A stretch of DNA of 64,000 nt from GCA-002726655 sp046582185 (lineage in GTDB: Bacteria; Pseudomonadota; Gammaproteobacteria; Pseudomonadales; Azotimanducaceae), in contig JAYGEX010000016.1 in NCBI GenBank assembly GCA_046582185.1, positions 1 through 64,000 on the forward strand, written 5' to 3'. Made by a program: the position numbers and the translations under genes. Below are positions 54,714 to 63,106 of the stretch, piece by piece (positions within the stretch are counted from its first letter, which is position 1; every line of letters begins with the position of its first letter). The notes beneath the pieces are model-generated. The model did not search any database. It was not told the origin of the DNA and worked only from the letters and a program-made list of their open reading frames with translations.

Positions 54714-56279
54714 TTAAGCCAGGCTGTCTTCAGCGACGAAGTATTCCGGGTCTTCGATAACGTTGACTTCGACCATATTACCGGCTTTTCGAAGGAGTTT
54801 TCTGCACTCGGTGCTGAGATGAACCAGATGTAGGGTTTTACCGGCAGCAAGGTAGCGATCGGCTAAAGTGTCGATTGCTTCCAGTCCGGAATAATCACAA
54901 ACCCGCGAATCAGCAAAGTCGATAACCACATCATCTTTTGCGTCTTTGGGATTGAATTGGTCCAGAAAGGAGGTAACTGATCCAAAGAACAATGGGCCGG
55001 TGACGCCATAGACTGTTGAGCCTTTGTGGTCATTACGGGCTTCAACCTGAACATGCTTTGCATGTTCCCACGCAAATACGAGCGCAGAAATTATCACGCC
55101 AACCACTACCGCCATGGCCAGGTCGGTCGCTACTGTTACGCCGGAAACCAGAACAAGCACCATCGCATCGCTCCTCGGAATCTTTCTGATAATACGGAAA
55201 CTACTCCATTCGAAAGTACTGATTACAACGATGAACATCACACCGATCAATGCCGCGAGTGGAATCTGCTCAATTAGAGAGGAGCCAGCAAGGATAAATA
55301 GCAATAGGCACAAGGCCGCCGTAATACCGGACAATCGTCCTCTGCCACCAGAATTCACATTGATCATACTTTGTCCGATCATCGCACAGCCACCCATGCC
55401 ACCGAAGAATCCGGTAAGCGTGTTTGCCAGGCCCTGGCTTATGCACTCCTTGTTGCCTCGTCCGCGCGACTCAGTAATTTCATCTATCAAACGTAGTGTC
55501 AGTAGTGATTCGATCAGTCCGATCGCAGCAAGAATCGCCGAGTATGGCAGAATGATAAAAAGTGTCTCCAGGTTCATTGGCACCAGGGGGATGTGAAATT
55601 GTGGTAAGCCACCTTCAATAGAAGCAACATCGCCAACGACTCGTGTATCCAGATTTAAACCAATCACCAACACCGTCACCACAACTATCGCGACCAGCGA
55701 TGACGGTATGGCCTTCGTTAATTTTGGCAGAAAATGAATGATGCACATGGTGAGTATTACCAGGCCAACAAGCATGTAAAGCTGTTCGCCGTGCAACCAG
55801 GCGACGTCAAGAATTGAATCTTGCATAAAGGTTCCGTCTAACCAGCCGGGTTCTCCGGCTTCACCAAATTGACTCAACTGCGCCAGGAAAATAACAATAG
55901 CCAGGCCATTTACGAAGCCCAGCATGACGGGATGTGGCACCATGCGGATGAATTTACCGAGTTTAAATGCACCCGCAAGCACTTGAATCACGCCCATCAG
56001 GACAACTGTTGCGAATAGATATTCGACTCCATGGTCTGCGACGAGTGCGACCATGACCACGGCAAGTGCACCAGTGGCACCCGAAATCATTCCCGGCCTG
56101 CCACCAATACAAGCCGTTATTAGGCCTACCATGAATGCTGCATATAGTCCAACCAGTGGTTCTACCCCGGCGACAAATGCAAAAGCAATTGCTTCAGGAA
56201 CTAGCGCCAGGGCGACAGTAAGTCCGGACAACACATCATTTTTGATGGTTGCAACTTTACTTGGGTGGATCTCAAACAT
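54714..56279 (-). CDS. SulP family anion transporter with STAS domain
   Basis: A 521-residue inner-membrane transporter of the SulP/SLC26 group. The membrane domain has about 12-14 helices (LSGLTVALALVPEAIAFAFV; GLYAAFMVGLITACIGGRPG, where the substrate-binding loop lies) and is followed by a cytoplasmic STAS domain (about 420-520; VIDFADSRVCDYSGLEAID). Related proteins move sulfate, bicarbonate or other anions; the substrate is not decided by sequence. ATG at 56279 (MFEIHPSKVATI) replaces a longer leader of 13 codons. It diverges from the YlqF gene. Confidence 0.92.
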   Translation of the reverse strand: MFEIHPSKVATIKNDVLSGLTVALALVPEAIAFAFVAGVEPLVGLYAAFMVGLITACIGGRPGMISGATGALAVVMVALVADHGVEYLFATVVLMGVIQVLAGAFKLGKFIRMVPHPVMLGFVNGLAIVIFLAQLSQFGEAGEPGWLDGTFMQDSILDVAWLHGEQLYMLVGLVILTMCIIHFLPKLTKAIPSSLVAIVVVTVLVIGLNLDTRVVGDVASIEGGLPQFHIPLVPMNLETLFIILPYSAILAAIGLIESLLTLRLIDEITESRGRGNKECISQGLANTLTGFFGGMGGCAMIGQSMINVNSGGRGRLSGITAALCLLLFILAGSSLIEQIPLAALIGVMFIVVISTFEWSSFRIIRKIPRSDAMVLVLVSGVTVATDLAMAVVVGVIISALVFAWEHAKHVQVEARNDHKGSTVYGVTGPLFFGSVTSFLDQFNPKDAKDDVVIDFADSRVCDYSGLEAIDTLADRYLAAGKTLHLVHLSTECRKLLRKAGNMVEVNVIEDPEYFVAEDSLA

Positions 56280-56601
56280 TCCGCATTTCTCTGGGGCAAT
56301 AGGACTCCACCTCGACACAGTGTGAAGAGCCAGAAATTAAAGTATTAGTGAAACCAATCGGCGGGAATTGTTTGCGTTTTTATATCGGCGAGAGGAACTA
56401 CGGCGCGCATTCTATACAATGACAGCCACTAAAACAATCGGCGGATTCGAGTAAGTGCTGGGATAAAATTTGCGACTCCGGGACAGAAATTTCATCGGGT
56501 TTGGTGCTTGCTGTGTTTAGATTCGTTCATGCTTAAGTTCTTTATCAAGATGCCTCGAAGCGGAACCGGTATAATACAAATTTCTAAAGAGCAGTTTCAC
56601 T
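56280..56601. other. intergenic region between divergent SulP and YlqF genes
   Basis: 322 bp with no reading frame. It holds a likely -10 box for YlqF and a 10-bp direct repeat CAATCGGCGG at 56355-56364 and 56435-56444 (80 bp apart) of unknown meaning. The SulP promoter should be on the left half, but I saw no clear -35/-10 pair. Confidence 0.5.
56570..56575 (+). promoter_or_regulatory. -10 box TATAAT upstream of YlqF
   Basis: A consensus TATAAT lies 26 bp before the YlqF start codon. No good TTGACA-like -35 element is found at 16-18 bp spacing, so the strength of this promoter is unclear. Confidence 0.4.
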
Positions 56602-57537
56602 ATGCCAATTAATTGGTATCCGGGCCATATGCACAAGGCCAACAAGGAAATGATCCGCGCACTTAATGATGTTGATCTCATTATTGAGTTATTGGATGCC
56701 CGATTACCCTATAGCAGCCAGAACCCGGCCATTCAAAAATTGCGTGAAAACAAGCCTTGCATAAAAATACTCAGCAAGTCAGATTTGGCAGACCCCAAGA
56801 TCACTTCAGAATGGCAAGACAACTTTGAACAGCAGTCGTCAGTAAAAACACTGCTCACCACCTTGTCCCAGACGGACAAGGCACAAAAAGTGACTCATCT
56901 GTGTCGTAAACTTGTGCCATCAAAATCCAAGGCAGACCTGAATATGCTGGTCATGATTACAGGCATCCCGAATGTCGGCAAATCAACATTGATTAATGCA
57001 TTAGCCGATCGGAAGATTGCCAAAACTGGCGACGAACCTGCCATCACAAAAGGCATGCAAAAAGTCAAACTGGATTCTGGCATCGTCTTGATGGATACAC
57101 CCGGCATTCTCTGGCCGAAAATTCACAACGAAAATAGCGGTTATCGATTGGCGGCGAGCGGCGCAATCAAAGATACCGCCATGGATGTTGAGGAGGTTGC
57201 ATTTTACCTGAGTGACTACTTGATAAAAAACTACCCCAAAACACTCATCAATCGCTTCGGCCTCTCGGTGCTGCCAGAAACAGCATTTGAATTTCTCGAA
57301 CTCGTGGGTGCCAGAAGAGGATGCCTGCGCGCAGGCGGTCATGTAGATTTGGAGAAAGTTTCATCGATTCTGGTTAACGAATTTCGCTCAGGAAAACTTG
57401 GCGGCATTACCTTGGAGAGGCCCAACATGATCGCGGCCGAGGAACGAATTGTTGAGCAGAAAATTGCTGAAAAAGAAGAGCGAGATAAACTGCGCAAAAG
57501 ACGTAGGCTCAAATTGCGCGCCAAAAAACCCGACTAA
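56602..57537 (+). CDS. ylqF: ribosome biogenesis GTPase YlqF/RbgA
   Basis: A 311-residue circularly permuted GTPase: G4 ILSKSDLAD (about 55-63) precedes G1 GIPNVGKSTLINAL (about 120-133), then the switch I region TKGMQKVKL and G3 MDTPGILWP. The basic C-terminal tail (EERDKLRKRRRLKLRAKKPD) would contact rRNA. The family matures the large ribosomal subunit; it acts in the cytoplasm. ATG at 56602. A copy of the 92-bp repeat starts 8 bp after its stop. Confidence 0.93.
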   Translation: MPINWYPGHMHKANKEMIRALNDVDLIIELLDARLPYSSQNPAIQKLRENKPCIKILSKSDLADPKITSEWQDNFEQQSSVKTLLTTLSQTDKAQKVTHLCRKLVPSKSKADLNMLVMITGIPNVGKSTLINALADRKIAKTGDEPAITKGMQKVKLDSGIVLMDTPGILWPKIHNENSGYRLAASGAIKDTAMDVEEVAFYLSDYLIKNYPKTLINRFGLSVLPETAFEFLELVGARRGCLRAGGHVDLEKVSSILVNEFRSGKLGGITLERPNMIAAEERIVEQKIAEKEERDKLRKRRRLKLRAKKPD

Positions 57538-57544
57538 GCGTGGT

Positions 57545-57636
57545 CTGGGACACTCGACATTCAGGCCTTCGCCTCAATACGCTGTGGAATTACGTCCATT
57601 TTACTAGTGTACATAGCATGGATCTTTGATGTCCGA
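57545..57636 (+). repeat. 92-bp palindromic dispersed repeat, copy D
   Basis: It begins CTGGGACACTCGACATTCAG and ends with TGATGTCC. It is the most divergent copy. It lies between the ylqF stop and the AbrB/Doc module. Confidence 0.65.
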
Positions 57637-57717
57637 AATTCGCTAAATTCGATCATTGAGCAACTAGTAACGCTTTGCTAAACTTTGTAATAACATAAGT
57701 TATAACGGCAACTTCAG

Positions 57718-57942
57718 ATGATCAAAGTTAAGGTTACACAAGTCGGGAACTCCATGGGAATACTTTTACCAAAGGAGGCACTTATCAAAATGAACACAAC
57801 GAAAGGCGATACTTTGTATCTGGTTGAGGGTCCTGACGGCTACACCTTGACGCCTTACAACCAGGATTTTGAAGAGCAGATAGTAGCTGCGGATAAGGTT
57901 CTGAAAAACTACAGGAATACGTTAAGAAAACTTGCTAAGTGA
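57718..57942 (+). CDS. AbrB-type antitoxin
   Basis: A 74-residue swapped-hairpin DNA-binding protein: VKVTQVGNSMGILLPKEALI followed by GDTLYLVEGPDGYTLTP is the classic MazE/AbrB/SpoVT pattern. It would neutralise the toxin encoded next and repress their promoter. ATG at 57718. Its stop overlaps the toxin start (GTGA). Confidence 0.9.
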   Translation: MIKVKVTQVGNSMGILLPKEALIKMNTTKGDTLYLVEGPDGYTLTPYNQDFEEQIVAADKVLKNYRNTLRKLAK

Positions 57943-58325
57943 AGAAACCAAAATGGCTCCTTCATGATTTTATCGTAGCGGTACACAATATGGTGTTAGC
58001 GGAGCATGGTGGTCCAGCCGGGATTAGAGACCTAAAAATGCTTGAGGCAGCGCTAGCAAGACCCTTGAACAAAAATGCATATGAACCAAAGGGTTCTGTA
58101 TATGATCTCGCCGCTGCATATAGTTTCGGAATTGCGATGGACCTTCCGTTTGTAGATGGAAATAAGCGCACGGCCCTGGTCGCAGGATTGGTATTCCTGG
58201 AAATTAACGGATGCAATTTTACCGCGCCTGAAGCTGAAACGGCATCAGTATTCGAAGCACTAGCAGCAGGCAGAATGACTGAGGTAGAGCTAAGTCGTTG
58301 GTTTCAAGAGCAGGCTGAAGCATAG
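57939..58325 (+). CDS. Doc-type Fic-domain toxin with altered catalytic His
   Basis: A 128-residue death-on-curing toxin. Family members phosphorylate or AMPylate targets such as EF-Tu with a motif that starts with His and runs on as PFVDGNKRTA. Here the motif reads LPFVDGNKRTALVAG: position 69 is Leu (CTT) where His should be. The rest of the fold is intact (HNMVLAEHGGPAGIRDLKML, AAAYSFGIAM). GTG at 57939 overlaps the antitoxin stop by 4 bp. The His-to-Leu change predicts an inactive toxin, which would explain why the module can persist without harm. Confidence 0.9.
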   Translation: MKKPKWLLHDFIVAVHNMVLAEHGGPAGIRDLKMLEAALARPLNKNAYEPKGSVYDLAAAYSFGIAMDLPFVDGNKRTALVAGLVFLEINGCNFTAPEAETASVFEALAAGRMTEVELSRWFQEQAEA

Positions 58326-58363
58326 CACCACGATAAGCGGCCGACAGAAGAGATAGCCGTAAT

Positions 58364-58455
58364 CTGGGACACTCAACATTTAGGCATTCGCGCTAGCATC
58401 CTATAAGAATTTGACCATTCTGTTGATAGGCGCGACTGGATATTAGATGTTTGGT
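58364..58455 (+). repeat. 92-bp palindromic dispersed repeat, copy E
   Basis: It begins CTGGGACACTCAACATTTAG and has degraded ends (ATTAGATGTTTGG). The first 31 bases match copy C exactly. It closes the AbrB/Doc module on the right, so the module is flanked by copies D and E. Confidence 0.65.
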
Positions 58456-58547
58456 ATCGTCGATCCGTTATGCAATAGAATCAAGCATTACCGATGTGAC
58501 CTATATAACACCGAGCCACGCAACGCGGACAAACCAAGGAGTCAATC

Positions 58548-59576
58548 GTGAACCAAACAAGTATCACAGAGCATTCTTTTAGCACCGGCAGACACACCAC
58601 ATTCTATCTTGCTGCCGGTCCGGAAGATGGTCCTCTCATCATTTTCACCCATGGCTGGCCGGAATTGTCTCTGAGCTGGCGGCATCAATTGCCGTTTTTT
58701 GCCGCCATGGGCTTTCGTGCCATTGCACCTGATATGCGCGGCTATGGTAAATCAACTGTCTACGAAAAGCATGAAGACTATCGTCAGGAACTGGTTATAA
58801 AGGACATGATTGAGTTGCTCGATCATCTTTCTCGCGAGAAGGCAATTTGGATTGGCCATGACTGGGGTGCGCCTGTGGCCTGGAATATGGCGAGCCATCA
58901 TCCAGAACGTTGTATTGCAGTGGCTAACCTTTGTGTTCCCTACGCAACGCTCGAGCGCGGCCTGGACTTCACCATCGAACTGGTTGATCGTTCTGTCTAC
59001 CCTATTGATGAATATCCGGCAGGCCAATGGGAATATATGCGCTTCTATGAAGAAAACTTTGACCAGGCCACAAATCCTATGGACGCGAATGCTTACAATT
59101 TCGTGCAATTAATCTTTCGCAAGGGATCTCCCGAGGGTGCAGGTCAACCAAGCAGCACGGCGACGGTTAGAAAAAACAATGGTTGGTTTGGTGGAGCATC
59201 AGGTGCTCCAGATGTGCCAAGAGACGACGACGTTATTAGCGAAGATGAATTACAGATCTATGCGGGCGGTTTGAAGAGAAACGGATTCTTCGGGCCAAAC
59301 TCCTGGTATATGAATCACAAGGCCAATGCCGACTACTTCACGTCTGTTGTTAACGACGCAGTGCTCTCCATGCCTGTGCTATTCCTGTCAGCGCAATATG
59401 ACTATACCTGTGAAACTATTGATTCCAGATTGGCAGAACCCATGCGCGAGAAGTGCACCAACCTTACGGAGAAGATCATCGATTCAGGACATTGGATGGC
59501 ACAGGAGAAGCCCCAGGAGGTAAATCGCGAGATCGTGAAATGGATGGTTGATCAACTGCCAGAGCTTATGGCTTAG
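58548..59576 (+). CDS. alpha/beta hydrolase, epoxide hydrolase-like
   Basis: A 342-residue alpha/beta hydrolase. The oxyanion HGWPE motif is at 35-39, the nucleophile is D105 (GHDWGAP), as in epoxide hydrolases and haloalkane dehalogenases, and the catalytic His lies in DSGHWMAQEKP. A cap domain occupies about 140-260. It would open an epoxide by an ester intermediate. GTG at 58548; CAAGGAG upstream. It stands alone between copy E and a small Tat-type gene. Confidence 0.9.
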   Translation: MNQTSITEHSFSTGRHTTFYLAAGPEDGPLIIFTHGWPELSLSWRHQLPFFAAMGFRAIAPDMRGYGKSTVYEKHEDYRQELVIKDMIELLDHLSREKAIWIGHDWGAPVAWNMASHHPERCIAVANLCVPYATLERGLDFTIELVDRSVYPIDEYPAGQWEYMRFYEENFDQATNPMDANAYNFVQLIFRKGSPEGAGQPSSTATVRKNNGWFGGASGAPDVPRDDDVISEDELQIYAGGLKRNGFFGPNSWYMNHKANADYFTSVVNDAVLSMPVLFLSAQYDYTCETIDSRLAEPMREKCTNLTEKIIDSGHWMAQEKPQEVNREIVKWMVDQLPELMA

Positions 59577-59677
59577 TTCTGTTACCAAGGGCTATCCTAT
59601 AAGAACGGTCCGCAAAGAATTTGACCTTGCATCTATCCTCAATATCATCAAAATGATGTTATCTGACATTGGAATTT

Positions 59678-59950
59678 ATGATGACCAACAGAAGAGCTTT
59701 CTTAAAAAATGCCATTAGCACTGGCATTGCGTCTTCTACCGCCATGGCAGGATACGCCATTGCGAATCGCCGCGAATTGGCAGGTCAGGCTAAAGAGCTT
59801 GGCCAGGACACTATAGAGAAGGTCCGCAAGCAAATGGAAGCACTCGAGACTCGCGTGGACAAAATGGAGCATCACCATCAAAACCTTCTTCGCTTCGGCG
59901 CAATTGGCCTGGCGATTAGCACAGGGGTAGATCTCACCCTATTTCTATAA
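59678..59950 (+). CDS. small Tat-targeted protein with coiled coil
   Basis: The ATG at 59678 gives MMTNRRAFLKNAISTGIASS, a twin-arginine signal (RRAFLK) followed by a hydrophobic stretch. Next comes a helical, coiled-coil-like region (AKELGQDTIEKVRKQMEALE, TRVDKMEHHHQN) and a hydrophobic C-terminal tail (FGAIGLAISTGVDLTLF). The product is about 90 residues, probably exported or membrane-tethered. No cofactor motif is visible. It lies 56 bp before a metallo-beta-lactamase gene, which may share its transcript. Confidence 0.6.
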   Translation: MMTNRRAFLKNAISTGIASSTAMAGYAIANRRELAGQAKELGQDTIEKVRKQMEALETRVDKMEHHHQNLLRFGAIGLAISTGVDLTLFL

Positions 59951-60005
59951 TTTCTTCTTTCTATATAATTTCCATCGTAATTAACATCCTGACGCGAGGC
60001 AAACC

Positions 60006-60758
60006 ATGATCAAGGTATATGCAATGACTTGTGGCTGGATGACCATGAGTCTTACCTCCCTGCTGCGCCATGAAAGCGGCATGATCAAAATTCCCGTGCC
60101 CTGTTATCTTATTGTTCATCCCAAGGGCAAGGTTCTATTTGATACGGGATTGCACAGCGATATGATTTCCAGCCCATGCGAGCGCCTGGGCGTACTTGCA
60201 CCATTCTTTGAAATTCATTATGAGGAAAGCGAAGACCTTGCTGCCCGACTTGCGCAGCTGGACCTGAGTGTTGATGATATTGATTTTGTGATCAATTCAC
60301 ACCTGCACTTCGACCATTGCGGTGGCAATGCCGCCATTCCTAATAGCCCGGTGATACTACAAAAGGCCGAACTTGAGGTTGCCAAAAGTGAAGTTGCGGA
60401 ACAAATTGGTTTGTTTAAACAGGACTGGGATCTCGGACACGACCTGATCGCAGTGGATGGCGAACATGATGTATTTGGAGACAAGACTGTTGTCTGTATT
60501 CCTACCCATGGCCACACGCCCGGCCATCAGTCACTGGTCATTCGACTGGATGGCAGGGAAATTGTACTGGCAGGTGACGCATGTTACTTCAAACGCACGC
60601 TTGACGAATTACACCTACCCAAGAGTGTATTCGACGAAAAAAAATCGCTCAACAGCCTTGAAGTGCTAGCCGAATTTCAGCGCCGGGGCGCAACCATCTA
60701 TTATGGGCACGACCCGGCATTCTGGGAGAATGTTCCACAGGCGCCTGTGGCTTTATAA
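60006..60758 (+). CDS. metallo-beta-lactamase fold hydrolase, N-acyl-homoserine-lactonase-like
   Basis: A 250-residue binuclear zinc hydrolase. Zinc ligands: H99-x-H101-x-D103-H104 (SHLHFDHCGG), H168/H170 (THGHTPGHQ), D191 (LAGDAC) and a late GHDPAFW. The layout and length match the AHL-lactonase (AiiA/AttM) group, which open lactone rings. Substrate specificity for AHLs is inferred from family only. ATG at 60006 with GAGGC upstream. Its 3' end contains a perfect 16-bp palindrome. Confidence 0.9.
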   Translation: MIKVYAMTCGWMTMSLTSLLRHESGMIKIPVPCYLIVHPKGKVLFDTGLHSDMISSPCERLGVLAPFFEIHYEESEDLAARLAQLDLSVDDIDFVINSHLHFDHCGGNAAIPNSPVILQKAELEVAKSEVAEQIGLFKQDWDLGHDLIAVDGEHDVFGDKTVVCIPTHGHTPGHQSLVIRLDGREIVLAGDACYFKRTLDELHLPKSVFDEKKSLNSLEVLAEFQRRGATIYYGHDPAFWENVPQAPVAL

Positions 60759-60788
60759 ACGCCCGTGGCTCCAAAAAACGCCTGTGGC
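60735..60788. repeat. 16-bp palindrome and three near-identical 10-bp repeats at a gene end
   Basis: CCACAGGCGCCTGTGG (60735-60750) is a perfect palindrome at the end of the hydrolase gene. CGCCTGTGGC, CGCCCGTGGC and CGCCTGTGGC follow at 60742, 60760 and 60779. They lie where transcription from the two convergent genes should stop and could form hairpins, but no T run follows. Confidence 0.5.
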
Positions 60789-60804
60789 ACATAAATAATT
60801 GTAC

Positions 60805-61680
60805 TTATACCAGCGCCTTCTTAAATAGTACCAATAACCTGGCCCATGCGTGTTCAGCCTGGGCTTCATTGTAGACACGTGAATCTGGCGGACACCATCC
60901 GTGCATCGCACCTTCGTATACTTCAACCTCAGCAGGCAGCTTGGCCTCTTTAAATGTTTTGCGCAGCACATCCTTGGCGTTAGGGTCTCGATCATCATCA
61001 TTGGCGGCGATAGCGAACAGGAAATTCGCCTTCATTTTACTTGCCAGTAAATGCGGACTATCAGGCCCGTCAGTGACTAATCTACCGCCGTGAAACGAGG
61101 CACCTGCACCAATACGGTCAGGAATATGTGCAGCAGTTCGCATGGTGAATGAGCCACCCATGCAATAACCGGTAGTGCCTATTTTTTTGTTAATATCAAC
61201 GGCGTCTTTGGAATCGAGAAAATCCACAAACGCTCTGGCATCGGTGACGACAGTTTCTGCAGACAGCGAGCGAGCCATAGGCAAGACTTTATTGCGTACA
61301 GCGTCGTCCTGAAAGCTATCACCTTCCGAGACAACCGGGGCCTTTGCACTGCGATAATAGGGGTTCACCACAAGGACAGAATATCCGGACTCCGCCAGAC
61401 GCTTCCCCATTGACCTGAAGGCAGGCCTAAGACCAAGGATGTCTGGCCAGATGATCACGCCGGGGTATTTGCCTTTTGCCGGATGAACAAAGTAACAATC
61501 TGCTGTTCCATCTGGTGTTATCACATTCACATCAGATTCGGTGACACTTGCGGCATTCAGAACACTGGGCAATATCGCGGTCGCCGCAATGGCTGCCGAT
61601 AGCTTATTGAAGCTTCGGCGCGTCAATCCGTTTTGCTTAAGATATCTTTCATTCTCAACAACGGTATCGTCGTCACACAT
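60805..61680 (-). CDS. dienelactone hydrolase family protein, Tat-exported
   Basis: A 291-residue alpha/beta hydrolase with a twin-arginine signal near the N-terminus (LTRRSFNKLSAAIAATAIL). The nucleophile is the Cys in TTGYCMGGSFTM, the Asp is in the ANDDDRDP region and the His in GAMHGWCPP, as in dienelactone hydrolases. It converges with the lactonase gene; both would act on lactones, one in the cytoplasm and this one outside. ATG at 61680. Confidence 0.9.
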   Translation of the reverse strand: MCDDDTVVENERYLKQNGLTRRSFNKLSAAIAATAILPSVLNAASVTESDVNVITPDGTADCYFVHPAKGKYPGVIIWPDILGLRPAFRSMGKRLAESGYSVLVVNPYYRSAKAPVVSEGDSFQDDAVRNKVLPMARSLSAETVVTDARAFVDFLDSKDAVDINKKIGTTGYCMGGSFTMRTAAHIPDRIGAGASFHGGRLVTDGPDSPHLLASKMKANFLFAIAANDDDRDPNAKDVLRKTFKEAKLPAEVEVYEGAMHGWCPPDSRVYNEAQAEHAWARLLVLFKKALV

Positions 61681-61698
61681 AATCTCATCCTCGACAAT

Positions 61699-63015
61699 TT
61701 AGTGGGGACTAACAATATCAGAGTCCTTATTGGAACGCCGGATAATCTCTGATGCTACTCGCCAAATCCTGTCTTGTCCCCAACAAGAATAAGGAACGGG
61801 GTTGTTGCCACCGGAGACTCTAAAACTTGAGACTCCCCACAAATTCATGGATAACATCGATTCGACATTGTCTTCCAACAAAGGCTCCCAATGCTCATTA
61901 TCAAACTGCTCCAGCGCCTCAGCCCAAGTCAATCCAATAGCTTCAACAATATGACGCAATCCCAAGTCACTACAGATATCAATTCCATCTGCCCAGGCGG
62001 CCTGGAGATAAAGGGTTACAAATTCTCTTTCCTTACCCTGGCGGACAAGCCACGGATATAACGAGAAGGCACGTTTTACGGGCTCGCCAAAAGGATCAAC
62101 AAAATTCCCAAATTTCACACCAGCGGCCACGGCTTCCCTTGCGGCATCAGACATTATGTAAAGCTGCTTCGCTCTGGGCGCCGGGACGCCGCGCATCATC
62201 ATTGGCATAACAGGGCGCATGACAAGTTTTACGCCAGAACGCGAGACAAGATCCATGATCCGCTGATGACCAATTGCGGTGTATGGGCTGCGCAGTGAGG
62301 GAAAGTATTCCAGAGTGATGTCAGCAGCGTCCAGGCCCTCCGGCACGCTTACGTGCGGCCTGGGCACACACAACTCATCTGAGTCTCCTTTTTTAAATCC
62401 CAATTCGATGAGCCGGGCTTCCAGCAAATAGAGCCGATCAAGACCCCAATACCACTCACCTTCAAAATAGAATGTGGCACTCAGGTAGTGGCCCAGTTTT
62501 TGTCGTAGGCTATTACCTGAACCGATAACACCGGCACTCATTTCATTAACACTTTCAGCCAGGTTCCCCAACCATAGGTCATCACCAATCTTGATCGCGT
62601 CCTCAACAAAGCTTCCTCTACCGATTGACCCCATCAACATATCGTTAGTCTTTCTAAGCGATCCAGCAGGTGGGTAATGACTTGTAGGTGGAATATGAAC
62701 ACCATAGTCAGGCGCAACACTGATGGCGTCAGCTAGAGCCCACTCTCTGAATCGATCAGGATCTCCTTGATAAGCATTTTCCGGTTGTGACACAAGGTGA
62801 GTGATCCAACTCAGGTCATAGTTTGCTTGCAATTGCCCCAGGCGTTGTACCACGAGATGGCTATAGGGATCATCCACTTGATGAAAATAGTGAACACAGG
62901 GTGCGCGTCCGGCTATCTACCGTTTTACACCTGCAATGTTACGCAAGGTATTACGTTTAAGTGAACTTGCCATCAAACCCATGGCAAGTGATTTAATTCT
63001 GGTTTTCAACATCAT
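61699..63015 (-). pseudogene. DSBA/2-hydroxychromene-2-carboxylate isomerase family protein with in-frame TAG
   Basis: The frame from ATG at 63015 encodes MMLKTRIKSLAMGLMASSLK and NIAGVKR, then TAG at 62917-62919, then IAGRAPCVHYFHQVDDPYSH and on to 61699 without further stops. The HYFHQVDDPYSHLVVQRLGQ segment and the GVKLVMRPVMPMMMRGVPAP region match the thioredoxin-fold DSBA-like family. The part from 62877 (ATG) could be made as a shorter product starting inside the first conserved motif, so partial function cannot be excluded. It is just upstream of the dienelactone hydrolase gene. Confidence 0.7.
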
Positions 63016-63106
63016 GTTATGAAGCCCAAATGTAATTTTGTCATTAGTTTATTCACTGATTTCTTCATGTAGTATAGACGACAAATTTTCTTGCCGGAGA
63101 AGAGAT

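Noticed and set aside
3316..62919. Amber (TAG) recoding or suppression to explain intact frames around TAG
   Set aside because: Several normal genes here end in TAG (4507-5490, 6829-7599), and equal numbers of TGA and TAA interruptions occur, so decay or errors explain it better than recoding.
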